A DNA stretch of 64,000 nt from Pseudomonas oryzihabitans (GTDB lineage Bacteria > Pseudomonadota > Gammaproteobacteria > Pseudomonadales > Pseudomonadaceae). The notes beneath the pieces are model-generated. The model was not told where the DNA came from, did not search any database, and saw only the letters and a list, made by a program, of their open reading frames with translations. The stretch spans positions 1,095,001 through 1,159,000 of the forward strand of contig NZ_CP013987.1 in NCBI RefSeq assembly GCF_001518815.1, written 5' to 3'. Position numbers and translations under genes: made by a program. Shown here in pieces: positions 36,846 to 44,484 of the stretch (position 1 is the stretch's first letter; the number at the start of each line of letters is the position of its first letter).

Positions 36846-37484
36846 CTAGTCCAGCTGCCCGCCGCCCTCGCGCAGGTCCTCGCCAGTGGTCGCCGCGCAG
36901 GTCAGCGCCAGGCGCAGCCCGGCGACCAGGGTCTCCAGGGCCATGGACGGCGCCCCGGGCTGGGCGGCGGCCTGGGCCGGCAGATAGGGGATATGGATGA
37001 AGCCGCCGCGCACTCCGGTGCCCTGCAACCGATGCTGCAGGCCGTAGAAGACATGGTTGCAGACGAAGGTGCCTGCGGTCTGGGACACCGCCGCGGGAAT
37101 GCCGGCGGCGCGCAGGGCATGGACCATGGCCTTGATCGGCAGGGTACTGAAGTAGGCGGCCGGACCGCCGGCCACCACTGGTTCGTCGATGGGCTGGTGC
37201 CCGGCGTTGTCAGGGATGCGGGCATCGTCGACATTGATGGCGATGCGTTCCAGCGACAGCTCGGCCCGCCCGCCAGCCTGGCCGACCGCTACCACCAGGG
37301 TGGGACGATGGCGGTCGAGCAGGTCATCCAGCATCTTTAGCGCAGTGCCGAATTCGGTCGGCAGCTGAGCCGCCACTACGGTCAGGTCGCCGAGGCGTTC
37401 TCCATCAAGCCGGCGCACGGCCTCCCAGGAGGGGTTGAGATCCTCGCCGCCAAAGGGGGCGAAGCCGGTGAGCAGCAGGGTCAT
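36846..37484 (-). CDS. pcp: Pyrrolidone-carboxylate peptidase
   Basis: Cysteine peptidase (C15) that removes N-terminal pyroglutamate from peptides. 212-213 residues. The catalytic triad is visible: Glu79 in SLERIAIN, Cys142 in [12 protein letters not shown], His164 in GFIHIPYL. The ATG at 37484 has AGG six bases upstream and follows the DUF979 stop by 8 bases; a GTG at 37496 would overlap that gene. It is last in the DUF969-DUF979-pcp unit, next to 5-oxoprolinase genes, so its product pyroglutamate can be used at once. Confidence 0.97.
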   Translation of the reverse strand: MTLLLTGFAPFGGEDLNPSWEAVRRLDGERLGDLTVVAAQLPTEFGTALKMLDDLLDRHRPTLVVAVGQAGGRAELSLERIAINVDDARIPDNAGHQPIDEPVVAGGPAAYFSTLPIKAMVHALRAAGIPAAVSQTAGTFVCNHVFYGLQHRLQGTGVRGGFIHIPYLPAQAAAQPGAPSMALETLVAGLRLALTCAATTGEDLREGGGQLD

Positions 37485-37492
37485 GGGATACC

Positions 37493-38443
37493 TCACATCA
37501 GCAGATAGAGCAGCACCACGTTGCAGGCCAGCACCGCCAGTGCCGTGGGGATCTGGGCCTTGATCACGGCGTTCTTGTCATCGAGTTCCAGCAGGGCGGC
37601 CGGGACGATGTTGAAGTTGGCCGCCATGGGCGTCATCAGGGTGCCGCAGTAGCCGGAGAACATGCCGATGGCGGCCATCACCGCCGGATCGGCGTGGTAG
37701 ACACCCACCAGCACCGGCACCCCGATGCCGCCGGTCATCACCGGGAAGGCGGCGAAGCCGTTGCCCATGATGACGGTGAAGGCGGCCATGCCCACTACAT
37801 AGACCACCACCGCCACCAGGCGCAGGTCGAGGGCCACATAGGCAGTGGCCAGGTGCGCCACCGCCTTGCCGACGCCGGCATCGGTGAATACCAGACCGAG
37901 CATGGCCAGGGCCTGGGGCAGCACCAGCGACCAGCCCAGGGCGTCGGTCAGGCGGCGCGACTCGCGCATCGCCTGGATCGGAGTGTCACGGGTCAGCCAG
38001 CAGGCCAGCGCCAGGGCCGCCAGGGCGCCCAGACCCAGGGAGACGAAGGTGACGTTCTTCGGGTCGAGCAGCGGCAGGCCGGCAATCTGCACGTCCTTGA
38101 GCAGCACGCTGCCGATCACCGTCACCACGGGAATGGCCAGGGCTGGAATGAACAGGCGATTGCCCAGCCGCCCGGCGCTGGCGCGCGTCTCCCGCTCGGG
38201 ACGGCTCTCGTGGTGTCCGCTACCCACCGCACCGCAGCCGGCCAGCACCGCCATCAGCAGCACGCCGGCGCCGACCCAGGCCGGTGGCAGGCGATCGCCG
38301 ACCAGGAAGACCAGGCTGAACAGGCCCCAGAACAGGCCACTGGTCCAGCGCTTGGGGTGGTGGCGGTCGGCCATGGTCATGACCGCGGTCAGGGCCAGGA
38401 TGGCGCCGGCCAGCCAGAACAGGTATTGGATCGACAGGATCAT
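37493..38443 (-). CDS. DUF979 membrane protein (putative transporter subunit)
   Basis: A 316-residue integral membrane protein with about nine to ten helices, family DUF979. Conserved-looking stretches are [19 protein letters not shown] and [25 protein letters not shown]-type segment (residues ~240-290), which resemble re-entrant loops of ion-transporter superfamily carriers. A strong AGGAGG precedes the ATG at 38443, which overlaps the DUF969 stop (ATGA). The pair DUF969-DUF979 is often found with pcp; a role in uptake of pyroglutamate or pyroglutamyl peptides is inferred from this context, not shown. Confidence 0.88.
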   Translation of the reverse strand: MILSIQYLFWLAGAILALTAVMTMADRHHPKRWTSGLFWGLFSLVFLVGDRLPPAWVGAGVLLMAVLAGCGAVGSGHHESRPERETRASAGRLGNRLFIPALAIPVVTVIGSVLLKDVQIAGLPLLDPKNVTFVSLGLGALAALALACWLTRDTPIQAMRESRRLTDALGWSLVLPQALAMLGLVFTDAGVGKAVAHLATAYVALDLRLVAVVVYVVGMAAFTVIMGNGFAAFPVMTGGIGVPVLVGVYHADPAVMAAIGMFSGYCGTLMTPMAANFNIVPAALLELDDKNAVIKAQIPTALAVLACNVVLLYLLM

Positions 38444-39147
38444 GGCTGCACCTCCTTGGCCGCGGTCAGCTCGCGATAGAGCTGGCGGTCGAAGCGGTGC
38501 AGGCGCAGGGCGTGGATGAAAAAGGCGCAGAGGGCCGTGGGAATGCCCCAGAGGGCGATGTGCAGGGGTTCGACATCGAGGCCGGCACCCAGCAGGAAGG
38601 TGTGCATCAGGGCGATGGCGCCAAAGGCGACGAAGATGTCTTCGCCAAAGAACAGCCCGACGTTGTCGGTGGCCGCGCAAAAGGCCAGCAGGCGCTGGCG
38701 CAGGGCTTCGGGCAGGCGGCCATGGCGTTTCTCCGCGGTGCCTTCGGCCATGGGCGCGAGTAGCGGCCGGACCATCTGCGGATGGCCGCCGAGGCTGGTC
38801 AGGCCCAGGGCGGCGGTGGTCTCGCGGACGAACAGGTAGAAGATCAGCAGGCGGCCGACGGTGGCGTTGCGAAAGCGGGCGATCCAGTTCTGCGCGTGCA
38901 GGCGCAGGCCGTGGCGTTCGAGCAGGCCGATCACCGCCAGGGGTAGCAGGATGATCAGCGGCAGGGCCCGCGCCTTGATGAAGCCGGTGCCAATGGCCGC
39001 AAGCAGCGCCTCGGGGCTGAACTGGGCGGCCAGGCCGGTGGCCACGGCGGCCAGGGCGACGACCAATAGCGGATTGAACCTCAGCACGAAGCCGACCACG
39101 ATGACCAGCACGCCCAGCAGCGGCCAGAGGTTGACGGTGGTTTGCAT
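38440..39147 (-). CDS. DUF969 membrane protein (putative transporter subunit)
   Basis: A 235-residue membrane protein of family DUF969 with about six helices (start MQTTVNLWPLLGVLVIVVGF). Residues RFRNATVGRLLIFYLFVRETTAALGLTSLGGHPQ (in pieces, about 88-122) and FCAATDNVGLFFGEDIFVAFG (about 152-172) are the conserved blocks of the family. It overlaps DUF979 by four bases, so the two are made together and probably act as one carrier. First gene of the unit, divergent from the LysR regulator across 272 bases. Confidence 0.88.
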   Translation of the reverse strand: MQTTVNLWPLLGVLVIVVGFVLRFNPLLVVALAAVATGLAAQFSPEALLAAIGTGFIKARALPLIILLPLAVIGLLERHGLRLHAQNWIARFRNATVGRLLIFYLFVRETTAALGLTSLGGHPQMVRPLLAPMAEGTAEKRHGRLPEALRQRLLAFCAATDNVGLFFGEDIFVAFGAIALMHTFLLGAGLDVEPLHIALWGIPTALCAFFIHALRLHRFDRQLYRELTAAKEVQP

Positions 39148-39205
39148 AGGTGGATGTCTCCAGCGGATCCACCGCGCTCCGGGCAGACGGTGCGGCGGAC
39201 GGTAG

Positions 39206-39223
39206 GAAGCCGCAGGCGGCTTC
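39206..39223. promoter_or_regulatory. Palindrome in the DUF969 / LysR divergent region
   Basis: Perfect inverted repeat GAAGCCGC-AG-GCGGCTTC, 59 bases upstream of the DUF969 start and about 200 before the LysR start. It is a candidate operator for the neighbouring LysR regulator, but lacks the T-N11-A pattern in its half sites, so this is a weak guess. Confidence 0.35.
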
Positions 39224-39419
39224 GGCTGATCCAGGCAGTGCCCGTGGCACGGCTCGTTATTGTTGTCGGACGTCATTTGGCGTGGCGCCGGCTGGCATCT
39301 TTTGCCGTCGGTGGAGCTGGCGTCCAGCAAATAAAACTGTTCGCCGCCGATAGGGAAAAGCGGGGCAGACAAGCCCGCTGGTGGGGGTAAAGTGACGGGA
39401 TAGCCTTGTCGAGGTCCCC

Positions 39420-40340
39420 ATGAACCTGCGCTTTCTCGATACCTTCGTCTGGGTCGCCCGCCTGGGCAGTTTCCGACTGACGGCAGAAAAGCTCTCCACC
39501 ACCCAGGCCGCCATCTCCAGTCGCATCGCCGTGCTGGAAAGCGAACTGGGCGTGCAACTGTTCCTGCGCGACTCCCGCGGCGTGAGTCTGACCGCCGAGG
39601 GGCATCGGGTGCTGGGCTACGCCGAGCGGATGCTGGCGACCCAGCGTGAGCTGCACGAGGCCCTGGGGCATGGCCAGACCCTGGAGGGCCGCCTGCGCAT
39701 CGGCGTCATGGATACCGTGATCCACAGCTGGCTGGACCAGCTGATCGCCGCGGTCACCCAGAGCTATCCGGCCATCGAGCTGGAGCTGACCGCCGACACC
39801 GCGCTGAATCTGGCCGAGCAGCTGGCGCGGGGACAGCTCGACCTGATCTTCCAGACCGATCTATTGCGCGCCGAAGGCATTCGCAACCTGCACCTGGCCA
39901 GCTATCCGGTGCGCTGGCTGGTCGCCACCGACAGCCATCTGGCGCGGCCCTATGCCAATCTGGCCGAGCTGGCCGGCGAGCGGCTGATCACCTTTTCCCG
40001 CCATTCCAGGCCACACCAGGACATCCTCGGCCTGCTGCAGCGCGAGGGCATCGCCGAACCGCGGGTCTGCTGCATCAATTCGGTGGCGGCCATCATCAAG
40101 CTGATGGGCGAGGGCTTCGGCATCGGCGCCCTGCCGCCGGCACTGGTGATAGAGGAGTTGGCCCGTGGCAGCCTGATGCCTGTGCCGCTGGCCGGACCGC
40201 CGCCCTTCGATGTCCAGGCCAGCTGGCACGGCGGTGCCGGCCTGGCGCTGAGCGAGGCGGTGGTGGCGTTGAGCCAGACGGTAGTGGCCGACTGGTGTAC
40301 GCGCCTGGGTCCGGAGCGCGCCTTGCCGGTGCTGGTCTAG
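39420..40340 (+). CDS. LysR-family transcriptional regulator
   Basis: A 306-residue LysR regulator. HTH at about residues 16-45 (GSFRLTAEKLSTTQAAISSRIAVLE), followed by the linker helix and a type 2 periplasmic-binding-like effector domain (about 90-300). It sits between the DUF969-DUF979-pcp unit (divergent) and pxpABC (same direction, 105 bases downstream), so it most likely controls pyroglutamate use. The effector may be 5-oxoproline, an inference from position. Confidence 0.93.
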   Translation: MNLRFLDTFVWVARLGSFRLTAEKLSTTQAAISSRIAVLESELGVQLFLRDSRGVSLTAEGHRVLGYAERMLATQRELHEALGHGQTLEGRLRIGVMDTVIHSWLDQLIAAVTQSYPAIELELTADTALNLAEQLARGQLDLIFQTDLLRAEGIRNLHLASYPVRWLVATDSHLARPYANLAELAGERLITFSRHSRPHQDILGLLQREGIAEPRVCCINSVAAIIKLMGEGFGIGALPPALVIEELARGSLMPVPLAGPPPFDVQASWHGGAGLALSEAVVALSQTVVADWCTRLGPERALPVLV

Positions 40341-40445
40341 CCCGGGTGTTTCAACGCCTTCTTATCGCCAGCGCCTGGAATCTTTTGTTGGACAGCGGCG
40401 CCCCGTCTTTCCGACACTCGAAGCTCTTCCTCAGAGGATCCTGTC

Positions 40446-41192
40446 ATGCCCGCTCGCCTGCTGCTCAATTGCGATTCCGGTGAAAGCTACGGTGCCTGGT
40501 CCATGGGCGACGATGCCCATGCCATTCCCCTGGTCGACCAGGCCAATCTGGCTTGCGGCTTCCATGCCGCCGATCCCCTGATCATGCAGCGCGCCGTCAC
40601 CCTGGCGGTGACCAATGGCGTGCAGATCGGTGCCCATCCGGCCTATCCCGACCTGGTGGGCTTCGGGCGCCGGCCCATGGCCTGCACCCCGGCCGAGGTG
40701 GAAGCCATGATCCTCTACCAGATCGGCGCCCTGGACGCCTTCTGCCGCGCCGCAGGCGTACGCGTCGAGTACGTAAAGCCCCATGGCGCCCTCTATAACG
40801 CCCTAGTCAAGGATGATGCCCTGCTGACCGCCGCACTCTCCGCCTGCGCCCGTTATCGCCAGGGACTGCCGCTGATGGTGCTGGCCAAGGCCGACAACGC
40901 CCGCGAGCATCGGCTGGCGGAAGTCGCTGGCGTACCACTGCTGCTGGAGGCCTTCGCCGACCGCGCCTATCTGGCCGACGGCTCCCTGGCGCCACGTGGC
41001 CAGGTTGGCGCCGTTCACCATGACCCCGAGCGCATCCTGGCCCAGGCCATCGCCATCGCCCGCGGTGAGGACTTCCCCGGTTTCGACGGCCAACCCATGC
41101 GGCTGCAGGCTGACAGCCTCTGCGTGCATGGCGACAATGCCGAGTCCCTGGTAGTGCTGCGTCGGCTGCGCGCGGCGCTGGACGCCCTATGA
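40446..41192 (+). CDS. pxpA: 5-oxoprolinase subunit PxpA (LamB/YcsF family)
   Basis: Subunit A of the ATP-dependent 5-oxoprolinase PxpABC, which opens pyroglutamate to glutamate. 248 residues, normal length. Family start LLNCDSGESYGAWSMGDD with conserved Asp/Glu; then ANLACGFHAADPLIM (about 34-48) and GAHPAYPDLVGFGRR (about 61-75); VKPHGALYN near 112-120. AGAGGATCCTGTC holds the ribosome site. Stop overlaps the pxpB start (ATGA). Confidence 0.96.
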   Translation: MPARLLLNCDSGESYGAWSMGDDAHAIPLVDQANLACGFHAADPLIMQRAVTLAVTNGVQIGAHPAYPDLVGFGRRPMACTPAEVEAMILYQIGALDAFCRAAGVRVEYVKPHGALYNALVKDDALLTAALSACARYRQGLPLMVLAKADNAREHRLAEVAGVPLLLEAFADRAYLADGSLAPRGQVGAVHHDPERILAQAIAIARGEDFPGFDGQPMRLQADSLCVHGDNAESLVVLRRLRAALDAL

Positions 41193-41866
41193 TCACCTTC
41201 AAGCCCTTTGGCGTCGCGGCGCTGCTGCTCGAACTGGCCGAGCACCCCGATACCGAACTGCCCTCGCGCATCGCGCGCCTGGGCGAGCGGATTCGCCAGC
41301 GCTTCGGCGCGGCGGTGACCGATCTGGTAGCGGGCTGGACCAGTCTGCTGGTGCACTACGATCCCCTGCAGCTGACCTTGGCCGAGGTACAGGCCGGCCT
41401 CGAACCCTTGCTGGCCGACTGGCCGGGCGCTGCGCAGGCGGGCGAGGGCGGGCGCCTGCACGAGGTGCCGACCCTCTATGCCGGCCCGGACCTCGCCGAG
41501 GTGGCTGAGCGCTGCGGCCTGAGCGAGGCCGAGGTCATCGCCCGGCACTGTGGTCGTGACTATCAGGTAGGCGCCATCGGCTTCATGCCTGGTTTCGCCT
41601 TTCTCGGTGAGCTGGACGAGCGCCTTGCCCTGCCCCGGCGCAGTACGCCCCGTACCGCCGTACCCGCCGGCAGCCTGGCCATCGCCGAACGCCAGACTGC
41701 CGTCTATCCCCAGGCTTCGCCCGGGGGCTGGAATCTCATCGGCCGTTGCCTGTGGACCGTCTTCGATGCCCGGGCCGAGCCGCCGTGCCTCCTGACGCCA
41801 GGAGACCGGGTGCGCTTCGTGCCGGTCGACGAAGCCGCCTTTCGCGCCCAAGGAGGTCAGCCATGA
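41189..41866 (+). CDS. pxpB: 5-oxoprolinase subunit PxpB (KipI-like)
   Basis: Subunit B of 5-oxoprolinase, of the KipI / allophanate hydrolase subunit 1 fold (cyclophilin-like C-terminal half). 225 residues. Diagnostic blocks: VGAIGFMPGFAFLGELDERLALPRRSTPRTAVPAGS (in pieces, residues ~128-165) and SPGGWNLIGR. Overlaps both neighbours (ATGA at each junction), so the three subunits are coupled. In Bacillus the KipI relative inhibits a sporulation kinase; in this operon context the oxoprolinase role is far more likely. Confidence 0.95.
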   Translation: MITFKPFGVAALLLELAEHPDTELPSRIARLGERIRQRFGAAVTDLVAGWTSLLVHYDPLQLTLAEVQAGLEPLLADWPGAAQAGEGGRLHEVPTLYAGPDLAEVAERCGLSEAEVIARHCGRDYQVGAIGFMPGFAFLGELDERLALPRRSTPRTAVPAGSLAIAERQTAVYPQASPGGWNLIGRCLWTVFDARAEPPCLLTPGDRVRFVPVDEAAFRAQGGQP

Positions 41867-42795
41867 GCGGTCTCAAGGTCATCAAGCCCGGTCCCCTGAC
41901 CCTGCTGCAGGATCTCGGACGCCAGGGCTGGCAGCATCTGGGCGTGGCCCCCTCAGGGCCCATGGACGGTCATGCCGCGCGTTGGGCCAATCGCCTGGTG
42001 GATAATCCGATGACGGCGCCGCTGCTGGAGATCGCTCTGGGCGGTGCCGAATTCGAGATCGAGACCGACACCTGGCTGGCGCTGACCGGCGCGCCTCTGG
42101 AAGCCCGCCTGGAGGGTGAGCCCCTGCCGCCCTGGTCGTGTTTTCCAGTAAGAGCCGGCATGCGCCTGCGGCTGGGATTCGCCCAGGCCGGGCAGCGTGC
42201 CTACCTGGCTGCGGCCGGCGGAGGCTTCCAGGTGCCTGCGACCCTAGGCAGCATGGCCAGCAACAGACGCGAAGGCCTGGGCGGTCCGGATGGCAATGGC
42301 GCCGCGCTGGTGGCGAGGCAGCAGCTGGCCTGCGCTGCCGTGACCGAACTGCATGCGCGCGGTTGTGGGCCGGCGGCGCGCTTCGTGCCGGACTATCGCG
42401 AGGTGCCAACGTTGAGGGTGATCTTTGGCGGTGACGCCGAGGCCTTCGGTCCGGCGGCGCAGCAGGCGCTCTGCGATCAACCGTGGCAGATCAGCCCGCA
42501 GTCCGACCGCATGGGCATTCGCCTGGCCGGACGCACGCCCCTGGCGCCACCACGCCGCCAGTGGTCGCTGGGGGTGGTGACCGGTGCCATCCAGGTGCCA
42601 CCCGATGGCCAGCCCATCGTGCTCATGGCCGATCGCCAGACCATGGGCGGTTATCCACTGCTGGGCTTCATCCATCCCCTGGACCTGGCGCGCCTGGCCC
42701 AGTGCCCGGCCCACCACGAGGTGCGTTTCGCCCCGGTGGAACTGGCCGTCGCCCAGGACGAATGGCGCTGTTTTCTCGCGTTTTTCTCCGGTTGA
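41863..42795 (+). CDS. pxpC: 5-oxoprolinase subunit PxpC (KipA-like)
   Basis: Subunit C of 5-oxoprolinase (biotin-dependent carboxylase-like / KipA, allophanate hydrolase subunit 2 family). 310 residues. Start MSGLKVIKPGPLTLLQDLGRQGWQHLGVAPSGPMD (in pieces); further blocks YLAAAGGGFQVPATLGS and SDRMGIRLAG. AGGAGG lies just before the ATG at 41863, inside pxpB. It is the last gene of the pxpABC set; a hairpin follows at 42857. Confidence 0.95.
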   Translation: MSGLKVIKPGPLTLLQDLGRQGWQHLGVAPSGPMDGHAARWANRLVDNPMTAPLLEIALGGAEFEIETDTWLALTGAPLEARLEGEPLPPWSCFPVRAGMRLRLGFAQAGQRAYLAAAGGGFQVPATLGSMASNRREGLGGPDGNGAALVARQQLACAAVTELHARGCGPAARFVPDYREVPTLRVIFGGDAEAFGPAAQQALCDQPWQISPQSDRMGIRLAGRTPLAPPRRQWSLGVVTGAIQVPPDGQPIVLMADRQTMGGYPLLGFIHPLDLARLAQCPAHHEVRFAPVELAVAQDEWRCFLAFFSG

Positions 42796-42856
42796 AGGCG
42801 CAGCCGGTCACGGCCGAGGAATCTTGTCCGCTTCGATGAGTCGCACGCTCAGGGGC

Positions 42857-42882
42857 GACGCCGACTTCCCTTTCTCGGCGTC
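42857..42882 (+). terminator. Hairpin after pxpABC
   Basis: Perfect 8-bp arms GACGCCGA (42857-42864) and TCGGCGTC (42875-42882) with a 10-base loop, 61 bases after pxpC. No T-run follows, so it is a possible Rho-assisted end only. Confidence 0.35.
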
Positions 42883-42945
42883 TGGCTTGAAACTTGCCTC
42901 ACACGTCCCCCTGTGACGACCGACAAGAAGGAGCTGGAACCGGCG

Positions 42946-43836
42946 ATGAAAACTCCCAAACGCATCGAGCCGCTGATCGAGGACGGCTTGGTCGATGAGG
43001 TGATACGGCCCCTGATGAGTGGCAAGGAGGCGGCGGTCTACGTGGTGCGCTGCGGCAGCCAGGTGCGCTGCGCCAAGGTCTACAAGGAGGCTGACAAGCG
43101 CAGCTTCCGTCAGGCCGCCGAATACCAGGAGGGGCGCAAGGTGCGTGGCAGCCGGGAAAATCGCGCCATGGCCAAGGGCTCCAAGTTCGGTCGCCGCGAG
43201 CGCGAGGACAATTGGCAGAACGCCGAGGTGACGGCGCTCTATCGCCTGGCCGATGCCGGGGTCCGGGTACCCAAGCCCCACGACTTCCTCGATGGCGTGC
43301 TGCTGATGGACCTGGTCACCGACGGTAATGGCGAGGCCGCGCCCCGTCTCAACGACGTGACCCTCACCGCCGAGGAAGCGCTGCGCTATCACGACCTGAT
43401 GATTGGCCAGATCGTGCGCATGCTCTGCGCCGGGCTGGTCCACGGCGACCTGTCCGAATTCAACGTGCTGCTGGCCGAGGATGGCCCGGTCATCATCGAC
43501 CTGCCCCAGGCGGTGGATGCCGCTGGCAACAACCACGCCTTCCGTCTTCTGGCGCGGGACGTGGAGAACATGGCGCTGTACTTCGGTCGCTTCGCCCCTG
43601 AGTTGCGCACCACCCGCTATGCGCCGGAGATGTGGGCCCTGTTCGAGAAGGGCGAGTTGTTCGCCAACACGCGCCTGACTGGCGAATTCGCCGAGCGTGA
43701 AGACCAGGCTGACGTCCATGCGGTGATGCGCGAGATCGAGGCGGCGCGGCGTGACGAAGAGCGCCGGCAGGCGGCGCGTCGCGAACAGGACGAGCCGAGC
43801 GTGCGCGAAGAGCCGCCACCGCCTTGGCTAAGCTGA
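42946..43836 (+). CDS. RIO1-type serine protein kinase
   Basis: A 296-residue atypical protein kinase of the RIO family, like the RIO1-type kinase PA4780 of P. aeruginosa. ATP-binding Lys44 in CAKVYKEADKRSF, catalytic loop HGDLSEFNV (Asp168, Asn173), metal-binding Asp185 in IIDLPQ. It lacks the eukaryotic N-terminal winged helix. The C-terminal ~35 residues are Arg/Glu-rich and probably disordered. I prefer ATG 42946 (MKTPKRIEPL, GGAA upstream); a GTG at 42913 would add 11 residues. Single gene; substrate unknown. Confidence 0.92.
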   Translation: MKTPKRIEPLIEDGLVDEVIRPLMSGKEAAVYVVRCGSQVRCAKVYKEADKRSFRQAAEYQEGRKVRGSRENRAMAKGSKFGRREREDNWQNAEVTALYRLADAGVRVPKPHDFLDGVLLMDLVTDGNGEAAPRLNDVTLTAEEALRYHDLMIGQIVRMLCAGLVHGDLSEFNVLLAEDGPVIIDLPQAVDAAGNNHAFRLLARDVENMALYFGRFAPELRTTRYAPEMWALFEKGELFANTRLTGEFAEREDQADVHAVMREIEAARRDEERRQAARREQDEPSVREEPPPPWLS

Positions 43837-43956
43837 TCGTGAAGCAGAACGATTAGCGCTGCGATGAGACGAACGGCCCCAGTGGTCGGGCGATGAACGG
43901 CGCCTCCCAGGCGCCAGCGCGCTAAACTGGGCACTGAACAGCACAGGACTCTTTTC

Positions 43957-44454
43957 ATGCAAGGCCATCCGGACGTCATCAACTACCTCAACCAGCTGCT
44001 GCGTGGCGAGCTGGCGGCGCGCGACCAGTACTTCATCCATTCGCGGATGTACGAGGACTGGGGCCTGATGCGGCTGTACGAGCGGATCGGCCACGAGATG
44101 GAAGAGGAAACCCAGCACGCCGATGCCCTGCTGCGCCGCATCCTCTTCCTCGAAGGCACGCCGGACATGCGTCCCAACGCCATCACCGTGGGCCAGACCG
44201 TGCCCGAGATGCTGCGTGCCGATCTTGCCCTGGAGTACGAGGTGCGCGAAGCCCTGGCCCAGGGCGTGGCCCTGTGCAACCAGCACAAGGACTTCGTCAC
44301 TCGCGAGATCCTGGTGGTCCAGCTGGAAGATACCGAGGAAGACCATGCCTACTGGCTGGAGCAGCAGCTGGGGCTGATCGACAAGATCGGTCTGCAGAAC
44401 TACCTGCAGTCGCAGATGAAAGGCGGTACTACGCCCCACGGCGCCGGCCTGTAA
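43957..44454 (+). CDS. ftnA: Ferritin of the FtnA type (former BfrA)
   Basis: A 165-residue four-helix ferritin that stores iron in a 24-mer shell. Di-iron ligands are visible: Glu18, Glu51, His54 (EETQHAD), Glu93, Glu127 and His130. The residue matching the haem-binding Met52 of bacterioferritin is Thr52, so haem is probably not bound in the usual place. This fits P. aeruginosa FtnA, which was earlier named BfrA. Automatic annotation may say bacterioferritin. No bacterioferritin-associated ferredoxin gene is beside it. Confidence 0.93.
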   Translation: MQGHPDVINYLNQLLRGELAARDQYFIHSRMYEDWGLMRLYERIGHEMEEETQHADALLRRILFLEGTPDMRPNAITVGQTVPEMLRADLALEYEVREALAQGVALCNQHKDFVTREILVVQLEDTEEDHAYWLEQQLGLIDKIGLQNYLQSQMKGGTTPHGAGL

Positions 44455-44484
44455 GACCGGCTGCTCGGCGCCACCCGGCGCTAA

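Noticed and set aside
37493-39250. Open frame that would join DUF979 with sequence over DUF969
   Set aside because: The upstream part is in a different phase from real DUF969, is Pro/Arg-rich shadow text, and a strong AGGAGG-ATG starts DUF979 at 38443.
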